Under the pieces are notes generated by a model. That model was not told the origin of the DNA, did not search any database, and saw nothing but the letters and a program-made list of their open reading frames with translations. Below are positions 36,886-51,600 of a DNA stretch of 64,000 nucleotides, piece after piece. Location of the stretch: the NCBI RefSeq assembly GCF_020882245.1, contig NC_083599.1, forward strand, positions 11,648,931 to 11,712,930, read 5' to 3'. The stretch comes from Rhopalosiphum padi. Lineage: Eukaryota > Arthropoda > Insecta > Hemiptera > Aphididae. Positions within the stretch are counted from its first letter, which is position 1; each line of letters starts with the position of its first letter. A program made the translations under genes and the position numbers.

Positions 36886-39593
36886 ATGATAATGGACACT
36901 ACGTCGACTGCTAATATTGCACAGCAGCAGTCGCCTGCTTATGGACTCATGAAACGAGGGAAACGTGGTGCAGCTGCACTCATTGCAGCTGATTGTTGTA
37001 ATGCTGCAGCTGATACGGCTACCATCCAACAACAGCAGCAAGATGATGGTAGCGGAGATGCAGCTGCAGCTGATTCCGCTCTAACCCGTTGTAAATTACT
37101 GGACGATATGCTGGACGTGCTGCTTAATCCATACGATGCAATTGGCGAGTGGAATAATTTGGACTGGTTACGTTGGTTAATGGCCGGTGGTAAAACCCTA
37201 GATGAATTTAGTAGTGCAGGTAAGTTTTAATTTTAACTATTTAATTGTTTACCTATTATTTATTATTCAAATATTCTTTTTCTTTTTAGTTAAAGTATAT
37301 GATTACGGCACATGTTGTGGCCTCGTTTGGACAGCCAATTATGTAGCATATAGATGTCGTACTTGTAGTATATCGCCTTGTATGTCTCTGTGTGGAGATT
37401 GTTTTAAGCGTGGTGATCATACAGGTCATGATTTCAATATGTTTCGTTCTCAAGCAGGAGGGGCATGTGATTGTGGAGATACGAGTGTAATGAAACCTGA
37501 TGGGTAATATATATTAAAATATATCTCTTTATTTTTATTTTCATATCTTAATTTATAATAAATATTTTACATTAATCACAGTATTTTGGTAGGGAAATTT
37601 TATAAGTATACAATTATAGTTATAAATAATTAAATCACCACAATATTGTTTTTTTTTATTTTTATAGTGGTCAAACTTATTTTTAAAGTAAAAATTAATT
37701 TTATATTTAATTACAACTAAAAAAAATAATATATACAAATGTATTTGCGATATTTAGTTCATCTTATATTGGATATGAAGGATAATAATATTTAATAGGG
37801 TTAAAATTAATAATATTACAATTTATGGTAGGTAATTTTAAGTTTTTTTAATATCTGTTAAAATTTCAACTCTGATATATTATGAATAATGTATAAAAAC
37901 AATTAATGTTCTAATTATTCAAACAACATAGTTGCATTTTTACATATAACATGTACTGGCAACCTAACCTGTGAATGTTAATACCCAAATTGAGGACAAT
38001 ATGGATCTTATCTAGGGAATGTAAACAATATTCATTAGGATAAAGTAAATAATTAATAAAATAAGGTTATAATTTAACATAAGTACTTGACAAATTTTTA
38101 GTTTCAATATACTATAATACTAATAGGTAGTTAATTAAACATATTATTTATACCTTTTAAATTATTAACTCATGAAATAAAATCCAAATGAGAAAATAAT
38201 AATAGTTGACAATTAGTGAAAACTTTTTCGTTTTTATAGAAGTAAATAAATTTATTTGTTTTGATTTTAGTTAAATTTTACTTTTCTAATTTCTAATTAT
38301 ATGTCATAATATATTGATTCCATTAAATATATATGGTTATTACTCTTTATTAATTAAAGTACTTAAACTTTTCGATAACTAATTAGCAATATGTATATAT
38401 GAAATCAGAGGTTGTCATATACTATGCGGTCTACCTGCGGTTTTTACATAGGCTTAAGTTTATTTTTAATAGATAAACTTTAATCTTTTTCTTCGGTCAA
38501 TACTTTATCTTTATTGCCTTATACACAGATAACAATACTTCGACATTTTGTAAAAGTATGGTCTCAATAGCTCAGTACGTCATTTATTGCGCAACACAAT
38601 TTATATTTTACACATTCAATATGTTGGCAAAAGATTTTTATAAAAAATTTTATACTTATTACTATTTTTTATTTTTTTATTAAAAATTAGTTTGTCAAAA
38701 CAATTGTTGTCAATGAGTATAAATAAATTTAACGTAATACGTATAATACAATGATATATATTATTGCAGATATCTCATGGAAACATGGTGGCGTGGCATA
38801 AATAAATCAGATTTATTTAATGCATTTTTGAGAGATATGGCGGAAGTTTTTGTATAACATATTACATTATATTTATTTATACTCATTGACAACAATTTTT
38901 TTGACAAACTAATTTTTAATTATTAATTTTTTACTATTACTGCTACAATAATTATACTTTAATATTATGATATAATTTTTAATTTATTTATTTGTGGTAG
39001 ACCGCATATTATATTCGTAAATCGCCGGTAGACCGCATACTATATGACAGCCAAATCAGATACCACTTTTCTAACATTTAAGATAAGTAATATCATTGCT
39101 TATGTTATATTAAAGACAATTTTTTATAGTTGAACATTTTATCAAAGTACTTTACTAAGTCAAATATATAGGTAGATTATATATAAATTATCAGGCTAAT
39201 GTACAAAAAAAATGATTCAAACATCTATATAAATTACAACTATTTAATTGTATAAATTATGATCCAATATGTAAACAATATTTGTTGAATAAAATATATA
39301 TTATTATTTTTCAAGGTTTTGTCGTAAACATAGCAGTACAAATAATATTGACGGTACTAGTACCAGCAGTAATAGTGGTTGTAAACAACCTCCAGCCGAT
39401 TTGTTGAGGGTAGCTGAGAGAATAATGCCAAGACTTTTGTTACGACTTGTGCAGTATTTACGTGAAAACAGGTAGTTCATATTTAATTACTGATTTACTT
39501 GTTGAATACAAATTTTAAATAATAATTTTTTTTTAGCAAAATTGCTGATTCTAGAGCAAGCAATACATCACATATACCACCAGGTGTTGCAAG

Positions 39594-39630
<37 letters not shown>

Positions 39631-42600
39631 TTACCAAATCCGCAACAAAGTTTATTACTTATAGACTTAGACCCATTTTTGGGTATGTTACACGACCTTG
39701 GTGCTCTTGGAGCTGCTATGCGACGTGTCATGACTGTATCTTTGACCAATGAAAGAGTATGTTTATTGAAATATAATTGATATAATAAAAAAGTATGAAA
39801 AATAACTATAAGATTTTATTTTTATTTTTCTATAGATATACCGATGGGCATGTGATTACTACAGTAGCACTGGCAATTTTGTTAATGATTCTAATATACA
39901 ACAACAACAGCAGCAGCAACAACAGACTATTTATACTATATACACAGATAAGGTGCGTCGTTATTATGCTGAAGCTATACATCAATACACTACCTCAACA
40001 TCATCGTCGTCGTCATCATCAAGCAATCGTCGACGACGTCGTAGTAACACAAGGATTGGAGATGTTATACATGACAGTAATAGTCTTAGTAATTCTGAAG
40101 ACGACGACGATGATGAAGATGATGAATTTGGACAAGGTAAATTTTAAACATTATAATATCTTATACTATTAAATATAGGATAAAAGTGTGGAATTTTGAT
40201 GCTTTTGAAAAAGTAATATTATTTTAATAAAGGCTTAAATTTTATACTTTTGTAAATAAATGAGTTTCTACTTGTTATCTTTTATTAATATATTTGTTAG
40301 TATCTACCTATATGGAATATTTTCAATTTAATATTTTATTTTTTTTTAAATGGTTCTTACATCATAATGTTTCAAAAGTAACATTAATTTTTTTTATAAG
40401 AGATAATTTTTCATGATTGATTATATTTTTATGTTTAGCAACTACTTTTTACAATGCTAAAAATTATTTATTATTAGCTTTTAAAATAATTTAAATAACT
40501 TTTTGGCTCAAATATTTTTTTTATTCAAGATAATATTAGATAGGTTACCCAAAATTATAATAAAATGATTGCTGTATAAGGAAAAAATAAAACTAGTAAT
40601 AATAAATTGTATTGGTACTAGTTATTATTAACTATCTTATTTTACAGTTAATTTACAAATTATTTATAGTTACTTTTTAAATGTATACTAAACTCTAGTA
40701 TAAATGAAATAGTGCGTACAAATCATACAATTTTTAATATTATTACTTCCTAAACAATTTTAAAATTTAAAATTATTCTTAATGTAAAGAACTAAACCAA
40801 TATTAATATTTTTTATATATACATTTATATCAAAGTTTTAATTGTATGATGAGGATATTAATTTTTTTAGATTTAATAAATTTATATTTATAATTGCAGT
40901 ACACTAAAGTAAAAGTATTTAAATACTATATCAATATATATTTTCCAAAAATAAACTAGCATTTCTACCTTTTTTAAATTTATAATTAAAACTTAAATTG
41001 AAATTACTTGGGAGTTACTATAAGACAAAAGCTTATAAATATATAATTAATATTTATAATAATAAATTTTCTAAAAAAGTAATTAATTTTAGAAATGTTA
41101 CCTTAATGCAGTGGTTCTCAACCTTTTTAAGCTCACATTTCTTATAACCATACATTATGACTGAACACTAAGAAAATTAAGTACTAGGAAGTTCTATTTT
41201 TAATACCTAATAATACTATACGCGTGTACCACGGTCGCGACTCCCGGCACACCTACAGCTAGTATGTGCCGCGAAACACTGGTTGAGAAATACTGACTTA
41301 ATGTTACCTATTGAAAGATTAACTTAAGTGTTATACAATGTTTGAAATAGTTGTAAATTTATTTTTTTATTATTATACAGACCATTGAAGTTTAACTTTC
41401 ATACATTGAATGGTTTCTTAAAAGAATATTGTTATTGGGTTTTCTTTAAATAGTTCGAACTATTCAATATTCATAAAGATATTTCTACATTGCATTAATT
41501 ATGAAATATGAAATAACTTAAAATATATAAATCAAAGTTAGATTTTTATCATATTTTAATTTATAATTAACTGTAACTATAGGTGTATTTATTTTCCATT
41601 TTGTAGACTGATAACATTTTTTTCTTAATAAATAGGTAGTTTCCATTGTTATGTATTTTTATACAATTTTTTTGTATTCAAGTAAATAATCTAACATGTT
41701 TTTTTATTATATTTTATACGATATATTGTTTTTTATTACATTGTTATTGAGTATGAAATATGGATTAATTTTTTTTAGATGATTGGCTCGTTGATGGTCA
41801 GAATTGTACTGGACGAAAGAACAAATTGAATCATTCCAGTTTTTTGCAAGAGATTGTTTTTTGGACTGTTCGATATGAGTTTCCTCAAAAGATGGTCTGC
41901 TTTCTGTTGAACATGTTGCCTGATGCGGCATACAAGGAAGCATTGACTGAAGCATTTGTTATGCATTATGGATGTGTTGCTCGTGTTTTGGCCACAACAA
42001 GAGATTCGGATACTCTTTCTAACCATATTGTTCACATTAGTGTTCAATTGTTTAGTAATGAAGCATTAGCTACACGCATGGTCGACAAATTAGGATTACT
42101 TAGAATAATGGTATCAAGCTTAAGGCGCATGATGACAAAAATACTGATACCTTCAACGTTACTTGGTAATTGATACATTTAATTATCAACTTAGAATAAG
42201 AAAATTTTAACTTTTAAATACACTCAAGTTTTGGTAACTCAAATTTGTTGTTCTATTATCTAAGACATGTTGGCTAACACTTTGACTGTGGCATGGTTTG
42301 TCCTGAGCGATTGCCCTATACGAAAAAATTTTTGTAATAATAGTAGTAAGTATAATAAAAATATAAAAAATGCCCGGAATCTCAAACCACCGCAAATTAA
42401 ACAATTTCAACCGTTTATCTGTGCGGTGTCGCAAGCACAAATAGCTTATTGTATGCTGGTATTATTGGGAGAGATCAGAAAGTAATACAGGTTGTCGATG
42501 ATGCGCCGACGCCCACCGCATAGAACAAATACAATTTGTCGACCTCAGCAGTCAAAGTGTTAATTACAAAGCAAGTTAAGCTATTATACAAGAATTTTAA

Positions 42601-45600
42601 AAGTGTACAATTTTTGTAATTTTTTTAATAGTAATTAAATTGCTTCAAAATTAAAATACCAATAAACCTCAGAGATAATTTTATAATAGGCCAATTCACT
42701 GTAGTTGTGTAAACAATAAAGTAAAATGAAATATTGTGAACTTACATTTTGCTATGTTTTTGTTTATAAGATGAAAACAATAACGTAGATGGTGCATCTT
42801 CTTATTGTTAAATAATTTAATAATCTTTTTTTATTTAATAAATAATAGGCAAATTTTTGATTCATCTCAAATTGTTTTCATTATAAATACATTTCAATTT
42901 ACCTTAATGACTTATTAGATTGTGATGATGAAGAACATCCATAAATTAAACATATTTTTGTGAGTGAAGAAATGAAACATAAAATAAATATATTGAAAGC
43001 AATAAAGGTTGGAAGATTGAACTACTAAATTGTTTAAAGAGTATAATTTATTGATAAAAATGTATTAATTAAATAAAACAAATTATCCTTACACTACTAC
43101 TTTAAAAAAAAATTAACATGAGGTATATGTATATGAGCTTCTAGTTTATTTATTTAATTTATCGGTTTTAATAATAATTTTTTTTTAAGATTTTCGATAA
43201 CTTGGTAACTTTTTTCCCCAATGAATTTTGAATTACCATGCATAAATGATGTATAGAATAATAATTTTTAATCATGTATAATGTAACTATTATATTGCAT
43301 ATACCTACATATATTTATATATTATTTATATTTTGTTATAGATCCCATGAAAAACAGACACAGGGTTGTAGATTGTTCAAAGGCTGTTATGAAAGAGCAT
43401 TGTTATTGGCCACTGGTCAGCGATCTAAACAATGTTTTATCGCATAGGCCAATTGCAGTTAAATTCATGTGTGATGACCGTTTATTAGATTCATGGTTTT
43501 CATATTTATCAATGTTTCAAGGTAAATTTTGTGTTTCTTGGTTAAATAATCTAAATTGATAAATTAGTTATACTGTAAATAAATATATTAATAAAAACTA
43601 ATGTTTGTAGGAATGAATGTTAATTGTCGAGAGTTGGGACATCATGTTGAATTTGAACCAAACACTTATTATGCTGCTTTTAGTGCTGAACTTGAAGCTA
43701 GTGCATATCCTATGTGGGCCATGCTGTCACATCTTACATCTGCTGACACTTTGTCGTTATCCTCTCGTGTGTTACGTGCTTGTCTTAAACGTCTCCGTAA
43801 ATGGCTTGTAGATGTAGGTTACTACTCTAATCAGAATGAGAATCGGAGATTTGATGATATTACTTCCTCTACTAGTAACAGTATAATTACTAGCACGAAC
43901 CCAGTTCAACGATTTGATGATCGCCATCAGTTCACTTTTCACTTGCCTTTGCACCGGTATTTGGCAGTATTTTTATGTCAAGCTGTGCGTGCACAAGGTG
44001 CTCATATTGAAGACATTATACCACGAAGCAATAAGGAAAATTCAGCTGAAAGAGACTCATTGTTAATAGCAATTGCTTCACATCCTGTACGCGCTCAATC
44101 AGCATTCTATGAAATTATGCAGGGTACATGGGTGCGTAATGGCCTACAAATTAAAGGTCAAGCTATGACGTATATCCAATCAAATTTTTGTATATCTATG
44201 GTAGATGCTGACATATATTTACTTCAACTTTGTCTATCTGAATTATCAGATGCCAACATATTCATGTCTTTAATATTGGAAAAGTAATCATTATCTATAT
44301 TATTATTTTATTGTATAAGTTGGTTAATTACTTTTATTAATAATATTGTAGGTTTAAAGTGTATGATTGGATGCATGCAGTCAAAAATGGGGGATTACCT
44401 CAAGTAATGGATTCAGAAGAATATGATGCAGCACCTAGTATGGAAGGCTTATTAGTTTTCCTTGCTACTTTAATAGGTGTTCGTACCAATTTATGTAAGT
44501 TGTATTGTATTTAAGTATGATTGATAAATATGAATTTATTACTTACCTACCTAAATTAATATTTAAAAAAAATTAATTATTTATTAGGTTCTGATGAAGA
44601 TTATGATTATTGTCAGTCACAATTAGAAATGGTTACATTATTATGTGTTTCTGATAAAACACACAGTCAATTAATGGAACTAATGCCTGAGCGCTGTGGT
44701 GGTATTCAAACTAGCGCTACAACTACTACTAGTCCTATAAATACCAGTGGTGATGGTGCATCTCGAAATCCTCCCTCCCTTGACCAAGAATCTCCACCAT
44801 CTATGCGGGATTTTGAAACTGTATTACAAGCTGTAAGATTAAATAAATTGGCTTATTTTTTAACCTTATACATTAAATATAGCAAATATTTCATAATCAT
44901 TTATTATTGTAATTAAAGGTAGCAGAATATAAAAGACCTCAATTTGAAGCATCTGGTAACATGCAACAAGGACTGTATGTGCCTTTAGCACATGTCTGGA
45001 AAAAATTGTACGATCCAGTGCATGTCCTTTTAAGAGCTGTACATAGACGTGACTTCCAATCATCCATGGATCGTTACACAACTTTGTATGTTATAATCAT
45101 TTTTTTTTAACATAATAGTTTACATTTTAATATGATCATCATTTAATGTATTTTGTAGTATGCGTTCTATCGGAGTGCTGAAACAAAATCAAAATACTTG
45201 GCCACCGTATAGGATGCCGCAAAAACACCATCCAGCGTATCGCAATCCTTGCAGAGCACTATTGACTAAGATATTTTATGCTGTGGTCTGGCATTGCTTA
45301 TACCGTTCAACAATTTATCGAGATATTAGTGAACATACACTTAGTTTACTGGTCTATCTCCTTGACCAAGCATGGATATGTTATGATAACGCTCCCATTG
45401 ACACTAGTGAATTTTATAATCAAGAACCAATGGATACAGATCCACCAACTAATCAGTCTGCATCATCATCAGCAGCTTTATCTAAAGAATATTTCTTTAA
45501 AGAGAGCCACTTTTCTCCACCAAAAAGAAGGATCAAATTAATTTTAGCAAATCCTAATAGTGTACCAGTTACTTCTAAAGAAACAACACTCTTGCTATTG

Positions 45601-48600
45601 AATCATTGGTATGATCATGACAATTTGGCATTAAATTTTTGTACTACTATCACACATGTTGAGTTGCCACCCCCTTTCACTCGTTATTTTTTTGGTGGAG
45701 AAGCAACTAGTGCTACTTCTAATGTAACGGCTGCTTCAACAATGGCAACCAATTTATTTGATTATTTTACATCATCTGTAGCAGCAGCTGCTTCTGTTGC
45801 TAGCTCTTCATCACCAATTACTGTTCCTCATAACTTTGAACCTGGTAAGAATAATTAATAAAATTAACTAATGAATTTAATTATTCATTAATGATTAATA
45901 TACATATGTTTTTAGGTAACTCACAACAACAACCTAATGTTGTTCCATCCTTGGCTACAATAGCTGGAAATGAAATACCTCTACCTGGTTCTTCTATTCC
46001 TACACGTCCACCTTTTTATAGTTTAAATGCTGCAGCAGCTGCTACATCTTCTACAATGGGTAATACATATTATACAGATTAATATAAGGTTTTTGAATAT
46101 ATTATATTGACTTAATCCATACTATACTAATATTAAATACTGGTGTTTTGTTAAAAGGGTGAAATTTATAAAAATCAACTTTTTAATATCATTTTCAGAA
46201 AAAAATAAAATAATTTATAAACCTTCAATTATGTTGGTTACACTTTTCAACAATCCATCGATATTATACTATTTTTTGTGTTTATATTAAAACGTTTTTA
46301 ATTATTTGATGGTTCAATATTTTGTGTAAATGATGTAAAAAATGTCAATCTTTTCATTTTTTTCTTTTTAGCAGATTCTGCGTTAAATCGTGTTAAACAA
46401 CGTTTGCAATTCTTACGTCCTCCACCAAAAACAGATTCGCTTACACATGAACAACATCAGTCATCATCGTCATCATATGATAATGTGCCAATTATTGATC
46501 TTACCTTTCCTGAATGTCCATTTGAGTTTCTTAATGATAATGAAACATCAATATTGGCAATTGATAAAAATGTAAGTGATGATGAATAATTAATTTGTTT
46601 ATATCTAAATTGCACCTATATTATAATAATTTTTTATTTTAAGCAGACAGTGATAGAAGTTGATGATCAACAAAATTCATCGGTATCTGTAAATGAGAGT
46701 ATCATTTCCTTGCTCTTAAAATTGCACTCACAGTTGTCGGGTGAACCAGATTCATATCAGCCGCCTGTATTATCACATCAATCAACCACTTCAAATAATT
46801 TAATTGACGGGACCATGACATCAGAAAATGATGATATCCAAGAAGTTCCGCCATGTGGTGATGGGGCATTTTTTGTAGGTCGTTTGTTAGATAGGATAGC
46901 TAGAAGGTCGAAATTATGTTATGATTGCATATTGCATACTAAAAAGGCTTTATGGCCAATCGCAGTAGTATTGCGAGAAACTGCTTCAAGGGATGATGAA
47001 GAGCGTGAGCGGCGGGAACGTAAACGCCGGGCCCGTGACAAGCAACGACAAATGATGGAGGAAATGGCACGAGCCCAACGTGCATTTCTTGAAAGTGCAC
47101 GTCGCTCGGGAGATCTAGATTCTACTGATACACAATTACAATCTTCCAGTGGCACTACTTCAAACATGGAATGTGACATACCGGCTCCTTCTGTGGAGCT
47201 ATCTACTTCAACTGCTTGTAGTAGTGAAGCAGCCACTACCTCGATGTTGGCAAATACTATAGTTGAAATAGATGAAAATAGTAGTAGTAGTAATAGTACT
47301 ACAACAAAAGAATCGGCAACTAATATTCTTGGATCTGATCAACACGAAACCACATTGACCGTAGATTGTGTGATTTGTAATCAAACTGTAAGTGTACAGA
47401 TAGAGCAACAGCGTCAAGATCCAGTAGGATTAGTGATATTGGTTCAAGTATGTCCCTTTTTAAATTTTAGAAATAATTTTAAAATAAATATAATAATTAT
47501 TAATTACCTAATGTTTATTATTATCATTATAAATTAATTCTATTTTATTATTGTAGGGTACAAACGTTTTAGCACATAGACGGCATATTGTTTCACAACC
47601 AATAATATCAACAAATCAATACAATGTTAATAATATAAATACTACCGAGTATCAGCAACAACCATTAGATACAGAAAAAACCACTGGTCTCACAAATATT
47701 AATAATGTTGAGAATAGTTGTGTAGTCAACAATGAACAAAATTATTATCATTTTTGGCCTGCTCTACCACCATTGAATTCGCATCAACATCACCAACAAT
47801 CTACATCTGTAGTAAATGATTCTAAATCACTGCAACAACATAGTCAACCAATTGTGACAACAATTGCTGATAATTACGATGCAACTACATATGCTTCACA
47901 TTCTGATCGACGCAAACGTTTGATGTCACAATATTTTAATGTGAGTTTTTTTCTGTTAACTTAAATTCTTGTACAGTTGAACATTAATGTACTTGAATTT
48001 TACATTATAATTATTTATATTTATAAATTTTATTGATTTTGTAGAACTTGGATAAGGCTGATTTTGAAGTTGGATCTCTTACAACTACTACTAGTGCTAC
48101 TCCAATTGGTGGTAATGTCCATGTACAAACCTGTGGTCATCATTTACATTTGAGGTGTTGGAGTTCATATCTTGCATCGTTACGTGGTGCTCAGCGTTTT
48201 AATGCAGACCGGTAATTAATAGATTTAAACATTAATATTATATACAATAATTTGGTTGTATATGAATGATGACTTTTAGAATTTTTTTATATTCAATAAT
48301 AAAAAATGTATTATGCTTACACTTTTACAGTGGTGAATATAGTTGTCCACTTTGTCGGCAATTAGCCAATTCTTTAATGCCATTAATACCAGAAGTTTCT
48401 ATCGATCAAAACCAGCAACAACGAGGCTGTGCCCCTATTAACAATATTATTACCACAAGTGCTATGTCTGATGCTGTGAGTAAATTGACAGAACTAGTAA
48501 AACAGCAAGAATATGAATCACCAAATCCAGAACCATCTAGTGATGCTGTTTGCTGCAGTGAAACATCAGCTTCTGTTTTCTTTGGTGATACAGAGAATAT

Positions 48601-51600
48601 TGTTAATCGACATCCCTTGCATCAGAATGTTAATCACCATCGTTTTATTGATTATTTTGAGGTTTGTATTCTCAATAATATATTGATAGTTTTATAAATA
48701 CAGTAAAATATTACAAGATATTTTTATTTTTAGTTAAATGATGAAGTACATAATATTAATCCTGCTGCTGGTGGAGAAGATGAAATTGATGACAATGTAG
48801 GAGAGGAAGAAGATTTAGATTTAGACAGTGAAGAAGATCCTTTATTAAGTGCTGTTAATAGATGTGTGAGCGATATGATTTCTATGACTATAGTCACAGC
48901 TGCAGCTCAAACTGTATCATTGCCACACACATTGATATCAACTCAAATAGAAAAAATGTACAAAATAAGATGGCATAGTGTTGTATCTGTGGCTTGGACA
49001 AATATCCAAGTGGAATTGGTGCAGCGCAACAACAGTCTTATAGAACAACTGCAGCAAGATCAGTCATCAATACATCACGGTAATAATTATTATCGTCGAC
49101 TCAATTTGTTTTCTACTACTGCAGTTAATGCTACAGACATTAATGGCAGCAATAATTATTACAACATGCTACCCAAGCGCAATTGTATAGGTATGTATGT
49201 TTTGGTCTACTTCTGTGTTGTCTCTGTCTAACTAAAACATGATATATCAAATTATACATCCAGGATAATTTATTTTACTCTATTATTTTTAACATAAGAA
49301 TAATTTAACTTATTTTACAATTTTAAGGTAAAAATTATCCAGGGCACCATGTAGTCTATTTTTGTTATATTAATTTTGAAGCAAGTTTTAAAAATATTAA
49401 ATTTTCCAAAAAACTTATATTTTTAAAATACTTATAAATTGTTTCATTATCATAATATTAAGAACAAATTAGTATGTAGAATTTGTATTATTATGTCCAT
49501 TTGTAAGGCAGAAATAACATATGCAGATATAACGATTTTGTCAATTAAATTAAAATGTACAATAGCAAATAATATTTTTAAATTTAAATTGTCATTAGTA
49601 TAATATAATATGTGTGTGTGTCGTATCTATATTTCATTATTATCCATTTCTTGAAATGGATGTAAAGACTACAGTAGAATCCGCTTATTTGGGACATCAC
49701 ATAAAGGGGACAACTGCTTAATAGGGACAGATTGGCATAGTCCCAAACAAATGTATCAGTTTATTAGTTATTCGGTTAATCGGGACAGTCGAAAAATGGG
49801 GGCAAATAGGTCACCGCCCAATGTGTCCCAATTAAGTGGATTCTACCATTGATTATAGAATAATAATTCTATAATATTCTATAATCAATGATTCTACTAT
49901 ATATATATAATATAATTTTTTCTATTACTTAGGTATCCTTGTCATATTTAAACAATAAACATTATAATCTAGGTTAAATAAAAACTAATTTCACTATTAC
50001 AATTTAATTTATTTGTCATTCTTTATTATTAGTGCACTGATTGTAATTTAGAATAAAAGTAAAAATATTAGAATACATATTAATTTAAAATTAATAAATA
50101 TTTAATTTTGTTCGATTCATAATCGCTATTAGTTTTATTACCTTAAAAACAATTGAAATCAATATATATTTTGAATTTTTGATATTTTAACTGTAGGAAT
50201 TATCCTCTTATTCTTTACAATAAATGGATTAACAAAAACAAAAAATCTTATTTTTATATAGGAAACATTATTGATCATAATCACTGTTAATAGCAAAATT
50301 ATTTAAAAGTTATAATTAAACGATAATAAACTTGTTAAAATTAACAATAATAGATCATTAAATAAATTCAACCATGAAAAATTATATTAATTTTTCAAGA
50401 AATAGATTATAACACAATATATATGCGACACATATTCACTATAGATTTTTTAATTATTTTGTTTGTTTTTTAATACTTATGTTAAATGATTAAATTTCAA
50501 TTTTCTAGCACCATTGTTAAAAGTATTGCGTGCGAGTGCTCGGTCTTTGATGGCCAAATACCAAACTCCCGATTATAATCCCATTAGTGATGTATGGTAC
50601 AAATTAATTGGTTGCGATCAGCCTCGACAACAATTAAGCAATACTTATCCACCATTAATGATGCGTGATCCATGCTCTGTACTCTTACAACTTGTTTTGT
50701 TATTACCTACTCTAGACCGTGGTATGTATGATGTTCTTAATTTGTACTGTACTTTTTTTGATCATAAAATTTAAAAATAACTTGTAGTTTATTAAATAAC
50801 ATACTTAAATCTAATATGAGTTTCATCATATGTTTAGATTTGTTTGATACATTAATCAAACTCACTTACAACATGCAATTGTATATAGCTGGGTTGAAAG
50901 TCGCCTCTACATGGAATCGTAACTGTAAATTCAACCGCCAACTTTATCACCGCCGACGACATCACAGTGGTTTCAATACAAGAAAAATATCAACAAAAAC
51001 TGAAGAAAGAACTGATGGAAGCACTAGTGCTCAGATGGATTTAGATGATGAACACAATAATAAATTATCATCATTGTCTATGGATATAACCGAAGTTGAC
51101 AATACACTACCATTAACACCTTTATTTTCACAAGTTGTAGCTTTAGCCAAAACAATAGTGTTTTTATCGGATGATGATGAAACGGAAATAGTCAACATTG
51201 GTTCAATAGTTAATAATGATGATGAATTTATGATGCACCAAGAAGATGAAGGTGTTGAAAATGTTGTTAGTGATGAAAAACTTGACAGGTCAATAGATGC
51301 TTCAGAAAATGACGAAGAAAATATGTTGCTTCTAGAATCTTATGGAAGACGAAGTACACTGCCATTTTTGCGGTTTGCTGCTCTATTGAAAAAATATATT
51401 AATGAAGATGATGATGATAATCTAGAAGACCACCCAGAATTCACAATGTCATCGTCACAACTTAGTAATTTTAATGTAGAACAAAACAAACAAAAAGAAC
51501 AACTATTGGATGGCCAAGTGCGTCATAGCCATAAACTTTCACCACCATCGGTTGAAGTTAACTACAACGTCAATTTTTCTAGTACAAATTCTTCTCATCA

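Larger units (their letters stand above)
49191..50508 (+). other. Ubr3 intron 19
   Basis: About 1.3 kb between donor G/GTATGT and acceptor TTTTCTAG. It holds the pogo-like element and adjoining hairpin listed separately; otherwise AT-rich. Confidence 0.75.

Noticed and set aside
42267..42485. 72-codon plus-strand frame in Ubr3 intron 6
   Set aside because: It lies almost entirely inside the piggyBac-like MITE, breaks Ubr3 phase and has no family resemblance.
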